From Chlamydiae bacterium RIFCSPHIGHO2_12_FULL_49_9 (lineage in GTDB: Bacteria; Chlamydiota; Chlamydiia; Chlamydiales; SM23-39), in contig MGLY01000047.1 of the NCBI GenBank assembly GCA_001794935.1, positions 514-25,824 on the forward strand: DNA of 25,311 nucleotides, read 5' to 3'. Each line of letters opens with the position of its first letter. Within the stretch, counting starts at the first letter, position 1. The notes beneath the pieces are model-generated. The model had not been told where the DNA came from, ran no database searches, and worked only from the letters and a program-made list of their open reading frames with translations. Made by a program: the position numbers and the translations under genes. This document shows positions 7,749 through 15,123 of this stretch, piece after piece.

Positions 7749-9131
7749 ATGAGGCACCCATTGAATTCAGATCCCAGCCCCGCAAAATCAAAAAAACTGC
7801 TCATTATTACCTCATCCGGGGGCGGAGGACTTATCCAGGCGGCTGTTGCCAAGGAACAAGAAGAAAAAGCGCGCGATCCGAACATTGAAATCATCAAACG
7901 CGATGTGATGAAAGACTGGATGCACAAGCGCTTTGGCCAGTATTGCGTCAATCGATGGAACAATGCCCAGCTAAGGGGTGATGTGGCGGCGCAGAGATTC
8001 TGTGCATGGGCTCAAAACTATGCCGAGTATCTCTTCTGGCCCAACTTCTTTTTTTGCACCCTTTATACCCTGTTTAAGTACGATGTGGGTCGGGTGATCG
8101 ATACCCAGCCGATCGGCACATCTGCCATCTTGCTCGCAATCCGAATCTACAATCAAAGAAGAAACAAAGAGGTTCGCCTTGAAAAGGTGCTTGTCGATCT
8201 GCCGACAAAACTGGCAACCCACTTTTTCACTCCCATCAAGAAGCTCTCTCGAAAAAACCGCTCTTTCTTAAAGCTGATCACGGTAGCGCCCCTTCTGGAA
8301 GAGGGACAGACCTCGGAAGAATTTTGGCAGACGAATTGCTCTTTGAAAGAGGAGGAGATAGCCTATGAGGATGTCTATGTGCGCCAATCTTTCCGCAAAT
8401 ACCAAAACTTGCCGCGCGTAGAAGAAACTATGGCCCTTAAAATCCGCTACAAAAATGAAGAAGAGCTTGGCCTTATCAAAAATGCAATTGCTCGAACCGC
8501 ATTAAAGCCTACATTTCGCCCGGATGAAGTAGAGTTTCTCATTCCTCCTAAAGACAAAGTGATCACAATCCTCCTCGGCTCTCAGCCGGCGAATGAAGCG
8601 ACTCTCAACTATGTGAAGAAGTTTCTTCAGATCGCTAAAGAATCTGAAATTAAGACAAAGACGCATCTTTTTGTCTTTTGCGCAGACCACTTGAAGGAGC
8701 AAAAGAGCTCTCTTTTCATGAAGGTGTCCGACTATGTAGCGAAACTGAAGGAGTATCCGAAACACTTTTCTGTCATCCCGTTCTCCTTCCAGAATGATGA
8801 TGTGGTTGCCCCGCTATTTTTTCGCAGCGACCTCACCTGCACCAGATCCGGTGGGCAGACAGCGATGGAGCTGATGTGCGTGAGCAGGGGAGAGATCTGG
8901 ATCCACTCCGAGGCGAAGAAAAAAGAGGGCGAGGAATTGACGTTAGAAGAACTTCTCAGCGGGATCCCGGGTTGGGAAGCTGCAAACGCCTCCTATCTTC
9001 AAAAGATCCGCGGAGCCAAGATCTCTACGCCGGAGACCTTCGCCTCAGAGGGGCGCCGTCTTTTGCGAATAGATCCCGCACAAATGGCTCAAAATCCTTT
9101 TTTCGAGCGCACCATCGAATCGACCGCCTAA
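7749..9131 (+). CDS. GT-B glycosyltransferase-like protein (GT28/UgtP-like)
   Basis: A 460-residue soluble-looking protein. The N-terminus (residues 16-38) reads KKLLIITSSGGGGLIQAA, the Gly-rich first-strand loop seen in GT28-type enzymes such as MurG and diacylglycerol glucosyltransferases. A segment near 110-125 (DVGRVIDTQPIGTSAI) fits the family acceptor-side strand. The C-terminal half has TRSGGQTAMEL (365-375), resembling the nucleotide-sugar-binding Gly-Gly-x-T-x-x-E loop. It would transfer a sugar from a nucleotide donor, perhaps to a lipid. The substrate is not identifiable and the match is distant. GGAGAGG at 7731-7737 precedes the ATG by 11 bases. The last 107 bp overlap the 3' end of the minus-strand gene 9025-9855. 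Confidence 0.55.
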   Translation: MRHPLNSDPSPAKSKKLLIITSSGGGGLIQAAVAKEQEEKARDPNIEIIKRDVMKDWMHKRFGQYCVNRWNNAQLRGDVAAQRFCAWAQNYAEYLFWPNFFFCTLYTLFKYDVGRVIDTQPIGTSAILLAIRIYNQRRNKEVRLEKVLVDLPTKLATHFFTPIKKLSRKNRSFLKLITVAPLLEEGQTSEEFWQTNCSLKEEEIAYEDVYVRQSFRKYQNLPRVEETMALKIRYKNEEELGLIKNAIARTALKPTFRPDEVEFLIPPKDKVITILLGSQPANEATLNYVKKFLQIAKESEIKTKTHLFVFCADHLKEQKSSLFMKVSDYVAKLKEYPKHFSVIPFSFQNDDVVAPLFFRSDLTCTRSGGQTAMELMCVSRGEIWIHSEAKKKEGEELTLEELLSGIPGWEAANASYLQKIRGAKISTPETFASEGRRLLRIDPAQMAQNPFFERTIESTA

Positions 9132-9855
9132 CAAGTTCCTCGTCAAGTCCGAGCTCGCGAGCAAACGCGTGAAGATAAGAATCGCGATTCTCATCTTCCA
9201 GCATTCTTATTCTTATGCCTGCAATGAGCTCGCTCCGGATCAATTTAAATTTAGTCATATTGAGGGGTTCTGCCCAACCCGATCTCTCTTTGAAAATCTC
9301 TTCCATTTTCGATTTGAGATCCGGGGTGTTGTAGATAAAAAGCAAAAAGCGGAAGTGGTTCACATGCTGGCCGATATCGATCCCTAAGGTTTGTAACTCA
9401 GCTTTCCTGGAATATAAATCTGCAGGCTTAATCGAGATAAAAGAGTCGATTAATCTTCGAATCTTTTCTTTGTATTCTTCGGGGCAAGGGGGGATTTCTA
9501 AAGTTCTTTGAGCTGCGGCAGGTTGTCCGATGTCTTGAGGCTCCAGGTCTAAAGAGGGCGGGGACGCGGGCTCCGATTGGGGCCTTGTCGCCATTTTAGA
9601 GAAAAGGCAGTAGAGAAGAGCGCAGCCAGCAAGAGACCCTAAAAAGGAGCCGAAAAATGAAGCCGCGATAGAGTAGATCTGAGCTGTCCGAGAGGAGAGG
9701 AGGCAGGAAAAGCCAACCCCCAAAAGAAAGCCGGAGCAAATTTTCAGTAGATCGATTGCTAGAGAATAGATCTTCGAATCAGTGGCGCTGACAGGATCAT
9801 CGCCCAAGCCCTGAGGGAAAGCGCCAGGGTTGCGTGCCAAAACTTCAGTTGTCAT
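9025..9855 (-). CDS. Inc-like double-membrane-segment protein, paralogue of next gene
   Basis: A 276-residue protein of unrecognised family. Residues about 30-53 and 59-86 are two hydrophobic lobes split by a short SSRTAQ turn, the layout that marks chlamydial inclusion-membrane (Inc) proteins. A Pro-rich linker (90-125) and a helical domain (125-265) follow. The domain resembles the protein encoded just upstream: LQTLGIDIGQHVNHFRFL with a later P-x-L-K-S-x-M matches LKELGARISHVHPLKFL in the partner, and DFEPFVRDL matches DWENLVRYL. Its start overlaps the partner's stop by 11 bp, so the two are probably translated together. The C-terminal 35 codons overlap the opposing glycosyltransferase-like gene. 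An Inc role is inference only. Confidence 0.65.
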   Translation of the reverse strand: MTTEVLARNPGAFPQGLGDDPVSATDSKIYSLAIDLLKICSGFLLGVGFSCLLSSRTAQIYSIAASFFGSFLGSLAGCALLYCLFSKMATRPQSEPASPPSLDLEPQDIGQPAAAQRTLEIPPCPEEYKEKIRRLIDSFISIKPADLYSRKAELQTLGIDIGQHVNHFRFLLFIYNTPDLKSKMEEIFKERSGWAEPLNMTKFKLIRSELIAGIRIRMLEDENRDSYLHAFARELGLDEELVRRSIRWCARKKDFEPFVRDLFAKDGAPLRRRSPA

Positions 9856-10369
9856 AATGCATTAAATAGCGGACGAGGTTTTCCCAATCGCGGTTGTCGA
9901 AGAAGGGCTTGATATTTGCAGGAGGCACTTTCACTTCGGCTGCAAAATCCTTCCAGTACAAATCGAGCTTTCCTTTCTCAGCTTCTCGACTCAGCGCAGG
10001 GCCTAAATCGTCCATAAAGTTGGTTCGTTTAAAATAATCGTCAAAAACGATAATCATGTAGGATTTTAGCTGAGGATGACTAAAAATGACACCAAGAAAT
10101 TTCAATGGATGGACATGGCTGATGCGCGCGCCGAGCTCTTTTAAGTGGCTCTGCTTCATGAGAAGAGAGAGTTTTCCATTCTCGCCGAGAGCTGTGATGA
10201 TCTCCGCGATCATCATTTTGTCTGTTTCGGTGCAGATGAGATCTTTGTAAGAGAGGTCTTTCGAGGCAGGCGGAATTTTAATGATCGATGCCAGCGGCTG
10301 CGCCTGGAGCGAAGACACTGCAAAAAATAAAACGAGCGCTGAGAAACAAAAAAAGCCCCTGAGTAACAT
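9845..10369 (-). CDS. exported helical protein, unknown function
   Basis: A 174-residue protein with a clear Sec signal peptide (residues 1-23, ending SSLQAQ) and a helical body (about 45-174). The body is a diverged copy of the C-terminal domain of the next gene: both share a HV-x-FL-x-x-I-x-P-x-LKS-x-M block and a terminal D-[FW]-E-x-x-VR-x-L block. GGAGG four bases before the ATG supports the start. First gene of a two-gene unit. No known family recognised; probably periplasmic. Confidence 0.8.
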   Translation of the reverse strand: MLLRGFFCFSALVLFFAVSSLQAQPLASIIKIPPASKDLSYKDLICTETDKMMIAEIITALGENGKLSLLMKQSHLKELGARISHVHPLKFLGVIFSHPQLKSYMIIVFDDYFKRTNFMDDLGPALSREAEKGKLDLYWKDFAAEVKVPPANIKPFFDNRDWENLVRYLMHYDN

Positions 10370-10445
10370 GAAACCTCCAAATAGATTGCCTGCTTTATAT
10401 AGCGTAGTGAAATTTTTAATGCCATCTTTTTGAAAGACTGAAAGC

Positions 10446-10474
10446 TTGTCTCAAACAAGGATCGAGATTATACT
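10446..10474 (+). promoter_or_regulatory. sigma70-like promoter of the kinase-like/MIOX operon
   Basis: TTGTCT (10446-10451), a 17-bp spacer and TATACT (10469-10474). Transcription should begin near 10481, two bases before the ATG at 10483. The mRNA would be effectively leaderless, consistent with the lack of a ribosome site there. Confidence 0.5.
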
Positions 10475-10482
10475 CCAGCTCC

Positions 10483-11349
10483 ATGAAACGCGTTCGTGTC
10501 TTTGTCCTTTTTTTTGGCCTCCTGTGTGTTTGCGGAAAGGGTTGGCACTATCTCAAAGACGGCCTTAAGTTTGAGCGTTTTTACAGAGATTTTCCAGTTG
10601 GAGCTGAAAAGGCGGAGGTTCCGGAAGAGAAAATCCGACGCGCTTTAGACCAACCCTACTTTTATATCGGACGGGGGCGTCAATGCTATGCATTTGCAAG
10701 CAAAGATGGAAAATATGTGCTCAAGTTCCCCCGGCTCGATCACTTTGAACTTCCCCTTTGGACAAGAGCTTTTCCTTTTTCGAAAACATACAAAGAGAAA
10801 CGGCTCTCAGAGATCACTTTCCGCAGGGAATTTCTCCTGAATAGTTTCCGGACCGCGGCTCGCGAGCTGAGAGAGGAGACGGGCCTTTTATATCTTCACT
10901 TGAGTTCGACAAATTTTTTTGGGACAAAAATGCAACTCGTCGATCGCATCCGCCGATCTTATTTCATCGACATAGATCAAACTCTCTTTGCCCTTCAGGA
11001 GAAAAAAGAGCTCTTGATGCCCGCTTTTCTCAAGGCGTTAAAAACTGGCGACAGGACGAGAGCGGAGGAAATTCTAAACGCTTTTTTAGAGTTGGCTGTT
11101 TTGAAAGCAAAAAAGGGGATCTTCAATAAAGACGCTTCTTTTTTGCGCAATTTCGGTATCGAAGGAAAGAGGGCGGCGCAAATTGATGTCGGCAGCTTCT
11201 TTCGAAAAAAAGTGGAGCCTCAAAAAGATGAGTCCCTCCTGGCTTTTAGGGACGCGACTGAACATGTCGATCAGTGGCTCGGATCGGTCGATTTGGAGAT
11301 GCAGAAATGGTTTAAGACGAGATGCGAAGAAATTTCCTCAAAATTGTAG
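10483..11349 (+). CDS. exported kinase-like protein, paralogue A
   Basis: A 288-residue protein with an N-terminal signal or anchor segment (about 4-18). It is the first of three tandem paralogues. In order it shows a glycine-loop-like motif GRGRQCYAF (63-71) followed by KYVLK with K81, a helical insert, a middle strand region (150-172), then FNKDASFLRNFG (214-225) and a strand ending in IDVG (234-237). This order matches a protein-kinase-like fold: Gly loop, VAIK Lys, catalytic D217, metal-binding N223 and DFG-type D235. The D-to-N spacing is six instead of the usual five, so it may be an atypical or small-molecule kinase, or a pseudokinase. I know no named family for it. Its 3' end overlaps paralogue B by 28 bp. 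Confidence 0.8.
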   Translation: MKRVRVFVLFFGLLCVCGKGWHYLKDGLKFERFYRDFPVGAEKAEVPEEKIRRALDQPYFYIGRGRQCYAFASKDGKYVLKFPRLDHFELPLWTRAFPFSKTYKEKRLSEITFRREFLLNSFRTAARELREETGLLYLHLSSTNFFGTKMQLVDRIRRSYFIDIDQTLFALQEKKELLMPAFLKALKTGDRTRAEEILNAFLELAVLKAKKGIFNKDASFLRNFGIEGKRAAQIDVGSFFRKKVEPQKDESLLAFRDATEHVDQWLGSVDLEMQKWFKTRCEEISSKL

Positions 11350-12128
11350 GCTGTTTGATCCTTTGCCTGGTGTTTCTCGCGGCCCCTAAAAATTATAAGC
11401 GCTGGACGCACGCCTTTCGCCCTTCCAAATGTCTTGTCGATTGTCCAGTTCACTGGAAGTCGGTTTCTCCCGAGAAAGAAATTTTGGCTGTTTTAGAGAG
11501 GCCTTTTTCCTATTTTGATAGAGGACGCCAATGCTATGTTTTTTTAAGCGAAGACCAAAAATACGTTCTCAAGCTCTTTCGCTTTGATTCATGCAGGATC
11601 AAAACCGGGTCGGAAATTTTGAATCGCGTTAAAAAATGGGTCGGCGCCAAGGCAGATGAGGAGATGCCTTTCCGAGAAAATGTCTTAAAAACGCTCGGCT
11701 CCTGCGCGCTTGCCTACAATAAAGCAAAAGAGCAGACAGGAGTTGTCTTCATTCATCTCAACCTTGAAGAGGGGGGACTTCCGACACTTAAAATCAAAGA
11801 CCGGCTTGGGAGATCTTTTGAGCTCGATCCATCTCGATATCGATTCGTTCTTCAAAAGAGGGCGGATGGATTTCGAGAGACCCTTCTACATTCTCAAAAT
11901 AGGGAGGCGGATATTGCCTCTTACAGGACTCTTTTAAAGGAACTGAAAGCTCTCGGACTCGTCCATCTCGATCGCACAATGGGGCGCAACTTCGGCTATC
12001 TGGACGGCAAAGCGGTTCTCATCGATATCGGCGATCTCGTCTACCTTCCGGATCAAGCGGAAGAAGAGATGGCCCATTTCGAGATCCGCTTTCAAAGCTG
12101 GCTGGAAAAGATGGAGAAAGAGAAATGA
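11322..12128 (+). CDS. exported kinase-like protein, paralogue B
   Basis: 268 residues, with a hydrophobic signal segment (about 6-21). It shares with A and C the block DRGRQCYVF then KYVLKLFR (66-87; K84), RFVLQK-x-AD-x-FRETL (174-188), and the catalytic-loop-like HLDRTMGRNFG (215-225) and IDIG (234-237). It is the only copy with a kinase-like His before the Asp (H215-x-D217), so it is the most likely to be active. N223 and D235 are placed exactly as in A. ATG 11322 lies inside the end of A, and the stop overlaps the start of C as ATGA, so translation is probably coupled. The function is a prediction from motif order. Confidence 0.8.
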   Translation: MRRNFLKIVGCLILCLVFLAAPKNYKRWTHAFRPSKCLVDCPVHWKSVSPEKEILAVLERPFSYFDRGRQCYVFLSEDQKYVLKLFRFDSCRIKTGSEILNRVKKWVGAKADEEMPFRENVLKTLGSCALAYNKAKEQTGVVFIHLNLEEGGLPTLKIKDRLGRSFELDPSRYRFVLQKRADGFRETLLHSQNREADIASYRTLLKELKALGLVHLDRTMGRNFGYLDGKAVLIDIGDLVYLPDQAEEEMAHFEIRFQSWLEKMEKEK

Positions 12129-12955
12129 GGCGGATCTTTTTTTTTATCTGTTTTGCAGGATCTCTTTTTTGCATCCCTGCCGCTCTCAAGCATTTCACTC
12201 AAGGGTTTCGGCTGGCCAAGATGCAATTCGAAGCGCCTTCCTTTTTTCCTGAGGCGAGACCGACCGAGGAAGTTCTTTCGATTTTCAACCAGTCTTTTCA
12301 TTACTTGGATCGCGGGGCGCAGTGTTATGTATTTTCGAGCTTTGATGAAAAGTATGTGATCAAACTCTTTAGGGCAAGCCCCCCAAGTCCCAATCCGTTT
12401 CACTCATTTTGGAAGAAAAAAAAGAAAAGAACGAGTTTTCATACAAAAATCTATCGCCTCTTTTCGGCCTGTCATATTGCAGCAACTGAACTTCCGAATG
12501 AGACGGCAATTGTCTACACACATCTCAATTTAACGAAAGAGACTTTGCCGATTCTTCGAGTGAGAGACCCGATTGGGAGAAAATACCTTTTGCCTCTCGA
12601 CGAGTACCGATTTGTCCTTCAAAAAAAAGCGGATCCCTTTAGAGAAACTCTCGAGAAGGCAATTCAAAATCCTCACAAAATGGAGCAGTGTCTCAATTCG
12701 TTTTACGAGCTTCTTCTCTCAAGAGTGCAAAAGGGGATTGGCAACTCGGATCCGACGCTCTCTCGCAACTTCGGGTTTTTGGGAGAAAGGGCAGTCGAGA
12801 TCGACTTTGGGAGCTATTTTCCTGACCCAAGGCTCTCTTCTTCCGAAGGACGAAAAATTGAAATACACCGCTATATCAACCGGCTTGAAAAATGGCTTGA
12901 GAAAAATGCTCCCGAATGGGCAGATTACTTTGATCAAAAAAGGGGCCAATCTTGA
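12125..12955 (+). CDS. exported kinase-like protein, paralogue C
   Basis: 276 residues, with a hydrophobic N-terminal segment (about 4-21). Motifs as in B: DRGAQCYVF (62-70), KYVIKLFR with K80, YRFVLQKKADPFRETL (161-176), NSDPTLSRNFG (207-217) with D209 and N215, and a true DFG-like IDFG (226-229). The second Gly of the loop is Ala here. A Lys-rich stretch at 97-102 is unique to this copy. The start shares ATGA with the end of B, and the stop overlaps the TTG start of the inositol oxygenase gene (TTGA), so all four genes look translationally linked. Confidence 0.8.
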   Translation: MRRIFFFICFAGSLFCIPAALKHFTQGFRLAKMQFEAPSFFPEARPTEEVLSIFNQSFHYLDRGAQCYVFSSFDEKYVIKLFRASPPSPNPFHSFWKKKKKRTSFHTKIYRLFSACHIAATELPNETAIVYTHLNLTKETLPILRVRDPIGRKYLLPLDEYRFVLQKKADPFRETLEKAIQNPHKMEQCLNSFYELLLSRVQKGIGNSDPTLSRNFGFLGERAVEIDFGSYFPDPRLSSSEGRKIEIHRYINRLEKWLEKNAPEWADYFDQKRGQS

Positions 12956-13773
12956 GCCGGGCGCTTTGCTTTTTTGTTATGGTTTCCTCTCTTTTTGCAA
13001 AAGAAGAGGAAAGCTATCGCGTGTACGATGAGACAACTCCGGAACGGGTCAAGGAGTTTTATCGGAAAAACCACGAAAGGCAAACTCTCGACTTTGTCCT
13101 GCAAAAAGAGAAAGAGTACCTCTCTTTAAATAGGGCGAAAATGGATATTTGGGAGGCGGTCGATTTTTTTGACAAATTAGTCGATGAGAGCGATCCCGAT
13201 CTCGATCTGCCCCAAAGATATCATCTTTTCCAGACGGCAGAGGCGATCCGAAGAGATGGGCATCCGAGATGGCTTATCCTCACGGGCTTTATCCACGATT
13301 TAGGCAAGATTTTAGCCCTTTATGGAGAGCCTCAGTGGGCCGTCGTCGGAGATACTTTTCCTGTGGGATGCGCCTATTCGGACAAAATTGTCTTCCCCGA
13401 ATATTTTGCCTCGAATTTTGATCTAAAAAATGCCCTCTATCAGACTCAATACGGCATCTATTCGCCCCACTGCGGTTTAAACCAAATCCACATGTCTTGG
13501 GGACACGATGAGTATCTGTATCGCGTGGTCAAAGACTATCTCCCTTTAGAAGCTCTCTACATCATCCGCTACCATTCTTTTTACTCCGCTCATAGAGAGG
13601 GCGCTTATGAATATCTGATGGATGAGCAAGATAAGCGAATGATCCCGTGGCTCAAGCTCTTTAGTAAATACGATCTTTACTCAAAATCGGAAGAGAGACT
13701 CGATATTGACGCTTTAATGCCTTATTACAAAGAGCTTGTCGCCGAATTTTTTCCATCGAAGCTCGCTTGGTAA
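12952..13773 (+). CDS. myo-inositol oxygenase (MIOX), apparently exported
   Basis: 273 residues covering nearly the whole eukaryotic-type MIOX protein. The enzyme uses a mixed-valent di-iron site and O2 to turn myo-inositol into D-glucuronate. All six iron ligands can be placed: H91 in YHLFQTAE, H115-D116 in IHDLGK, H185 in SWGHDEY, H208 in RYHSFY and D241 in KYDLY. The blocks LVDESDPDLD, GEPQWAVVGDTFPVGC and PHCGLNQ are close to animal MIOX. I use the TTG at 12952 because AAGGGG lies six bases before it, the TTGA overlap couples it to the preceding gene, and the start yields a signal peptide (MSRALCFFVMVSSLFA). An ATG at 12979 would remove the signal. Export of MIOX would be unusual, since animal MIOX is cytosolic. 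The gene is probably horizontally acquired. Confidence 0.92.
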   Translation: MSRALCFFVMVSSLFAKEEESYRVYDETTPERVKEFYRKNHERQTLDFVLQKEKEYLSLNRAKMDIWEAVDFFDKLVDESDPDLDLPQRYHLFQTAEAIRRDGHPRWLILTGFIHDLGKILALYGEPQWAVVGDTFPVGCAYSDKIVFPEYFASNFDLKNALYQTQYGIYSPHCGLNQIHMSWGHDEYLYRVVKDYLPLEALYIIRYHSFYSAHREGAYEYLMDEQDKRMIPWLKLFSKYDLYSKSEERLDIDALMPYYKELVAEFFPSKLAW

Positions 13774-13824
13774 CATTGTAATACCTGTTGCAGAGTACCC
13801 CGTTTTTCCGATATAGGGTGGGGT

Positions 13825-15123
13825 ATGATGGAAAGGGTAATTCGGTTCTTCCGCGAGGGGCTTTGGAATTTCCCTCTCGAAAGGGAGGTGGGTCTTCGCT
13901 ATTTTTGGTTCAAATGGCTTCGTCTCCTGACGCTCGCCATAAAAAACTTCTACCTCCATAGATGTAACTTAAGCGCTTCATCATTAACGTATTATACACT
14001 GATGTCAATTGTGCCTCTCTTTGCCATCGCATTTGCAGTGGCGCAAGGGTTGGGCTATCGCGACCCGCTGCAAGAGGGGCTTTTACAGAACTTTCGGGAT
14101 CAAAAAGCGGTTCTTGTCGAGGTGTTCAGCTTTGCCGAGAAGCTGATTGAAGAGTCTAAAAGGGGCCTTGTTGCCGGAGTTGGACTCGTTGTCCTTTTTT
14201 GGAGCGTAGGGCTTTTATTTAGCAGCATGGAGAGCAGTTTTAATGCGATCTGGGATGTGAAGATGCGCTCCTGGAAGCAGATGGCGCACGATTACTTTGC
14301 TCTTATTTTGCTCGGTCCTTTTTTATTTATCGCCTCGAGCAGCCTCATCGTCTTTGCCATATCGGGTCTTGAAGAGACGATTCGCCTGCTGTTTGGAACA
14401 TCCTGGAATTTTTCCGTCTTTTTGTTTTTTCTCCATTTGCTTCCGTATGGAATTTCGTGGATTTTATATAGCTTCATCTATCTATTTGTTCCCAATACGA
14501 AAGTGCGAGTTTCTTCGGCTCTTTGGGGAGGGTTTCTCGCGGGCAGTTTGCATGTGGGCGCTCAGTGGAGTTATATCCATTTCCAGGGGGTTGTCAACCG
14601 CTTCGGCTCTGTTTATGGGAGCATGGCTGCGCTTCCTTTATTTTTGATAGCTCTTCAAGTGAGCTGGTTTTTGCTCCTTTTTGGCGCTGAGATCGCTCAT
14701 GCGCATCAGACATTTCAAGAGCACGAATTCGAGCCTGCCGCCTCGCGCATCAGCCTTCAGTATAAACGGGTGCTCAGCTTGTGGTTTTTGAAATTATCTC
14801 TCATGCGCGAAAAGCCTTTGAGCGCAGAGAATTTGGCCAAAGAGCGAATGATTCCCAAAGCTCTTTCCCTTCCTATTTTAAAAGAGCTCGAAGCTGCCAA
14901 ACTGCTCTTCTTGACAAAAGAGGGGTATCTATCTGCTCCGAGCCTTAAGTCAATGCGCATTTCCGATGTGCTCTCGGCCATCGACCAAATAGGAATTTCT
15001 GAGCTTTCGTTTATCGATCCGGAAAATCTTCGCCCATTTACTGAAGTCTTAGATCATTTCCGCGCATCTTTTGAATCTTCACCACAAAACAAACGGCTGG
15101 CCCATGTATCCGATTCGATTTAA
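13825..15123 (+). CDS. YihY/BrkB-family membrane protein
   Basis: 432 residues. The N-terminal 300 form the YihY (UPF0761, once called ribonuclease BN) membrane domain with six helices. The signature is visible as CNLSASSLTYYTLMSIVPLF (49-68), later the FNAIWDV segment and a GxVYGSMAALPLFL helix. The last 120 or so residues form a soluble extension rich in short helices and strands, with the spacing of a winged-helix domain (AENLAKERMIP to LEAAKLLF), as in longer family members. The molecular role of the family is unsettled. GGGTGGGG just upstream may serve as a ribosome site. The gene sits 51 bp after MIOX and overlaps the next gene by 20 bp. Confidence 0.88.
   Translation: MMERVIRFFREGLWNFPLEREVGLRYFWFKWLRLLTLAIKNFYLHRCNLSASSLTYYTLMSIVPLFAIAFAVAQGLGYRDPLQEGLLQNFRDQKAVLVEVFSFAEKLIEESKRGLVAGVGLVVLFWSVGLLFSSMESSFNAIWDVKMRSWKQMAHDYFALILLGPFLFIASSSLIVFAISGLEETIRLLFGTSWNFSVFLFFLHLLPYGISWILYSFIYLFVPNTKVRVSSALWGGFLAGSLHVGAQWSYIHFQGVVNRFGSVYGSMAALPLFLIALQVSWFLLLFGAEIAHAHQTFQEHEFEPAASRISLQYKRVLSLWFLKLSLMREKPLSAENLAKERMIPKALSLPILKELEAAKLLFLTKEGYLSAPSLKSMRISDVLSAIDQIGISELSFIDPENLRPFTEVLDHFRASFESSPQNKRLAHVSDSI

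Noticed and set aside
12573..13031. 152-residue plus-strand frame across paralogue C and MIOX
   Set aside because: Out of frame with two well-supported overlapping genes and carries no motif.
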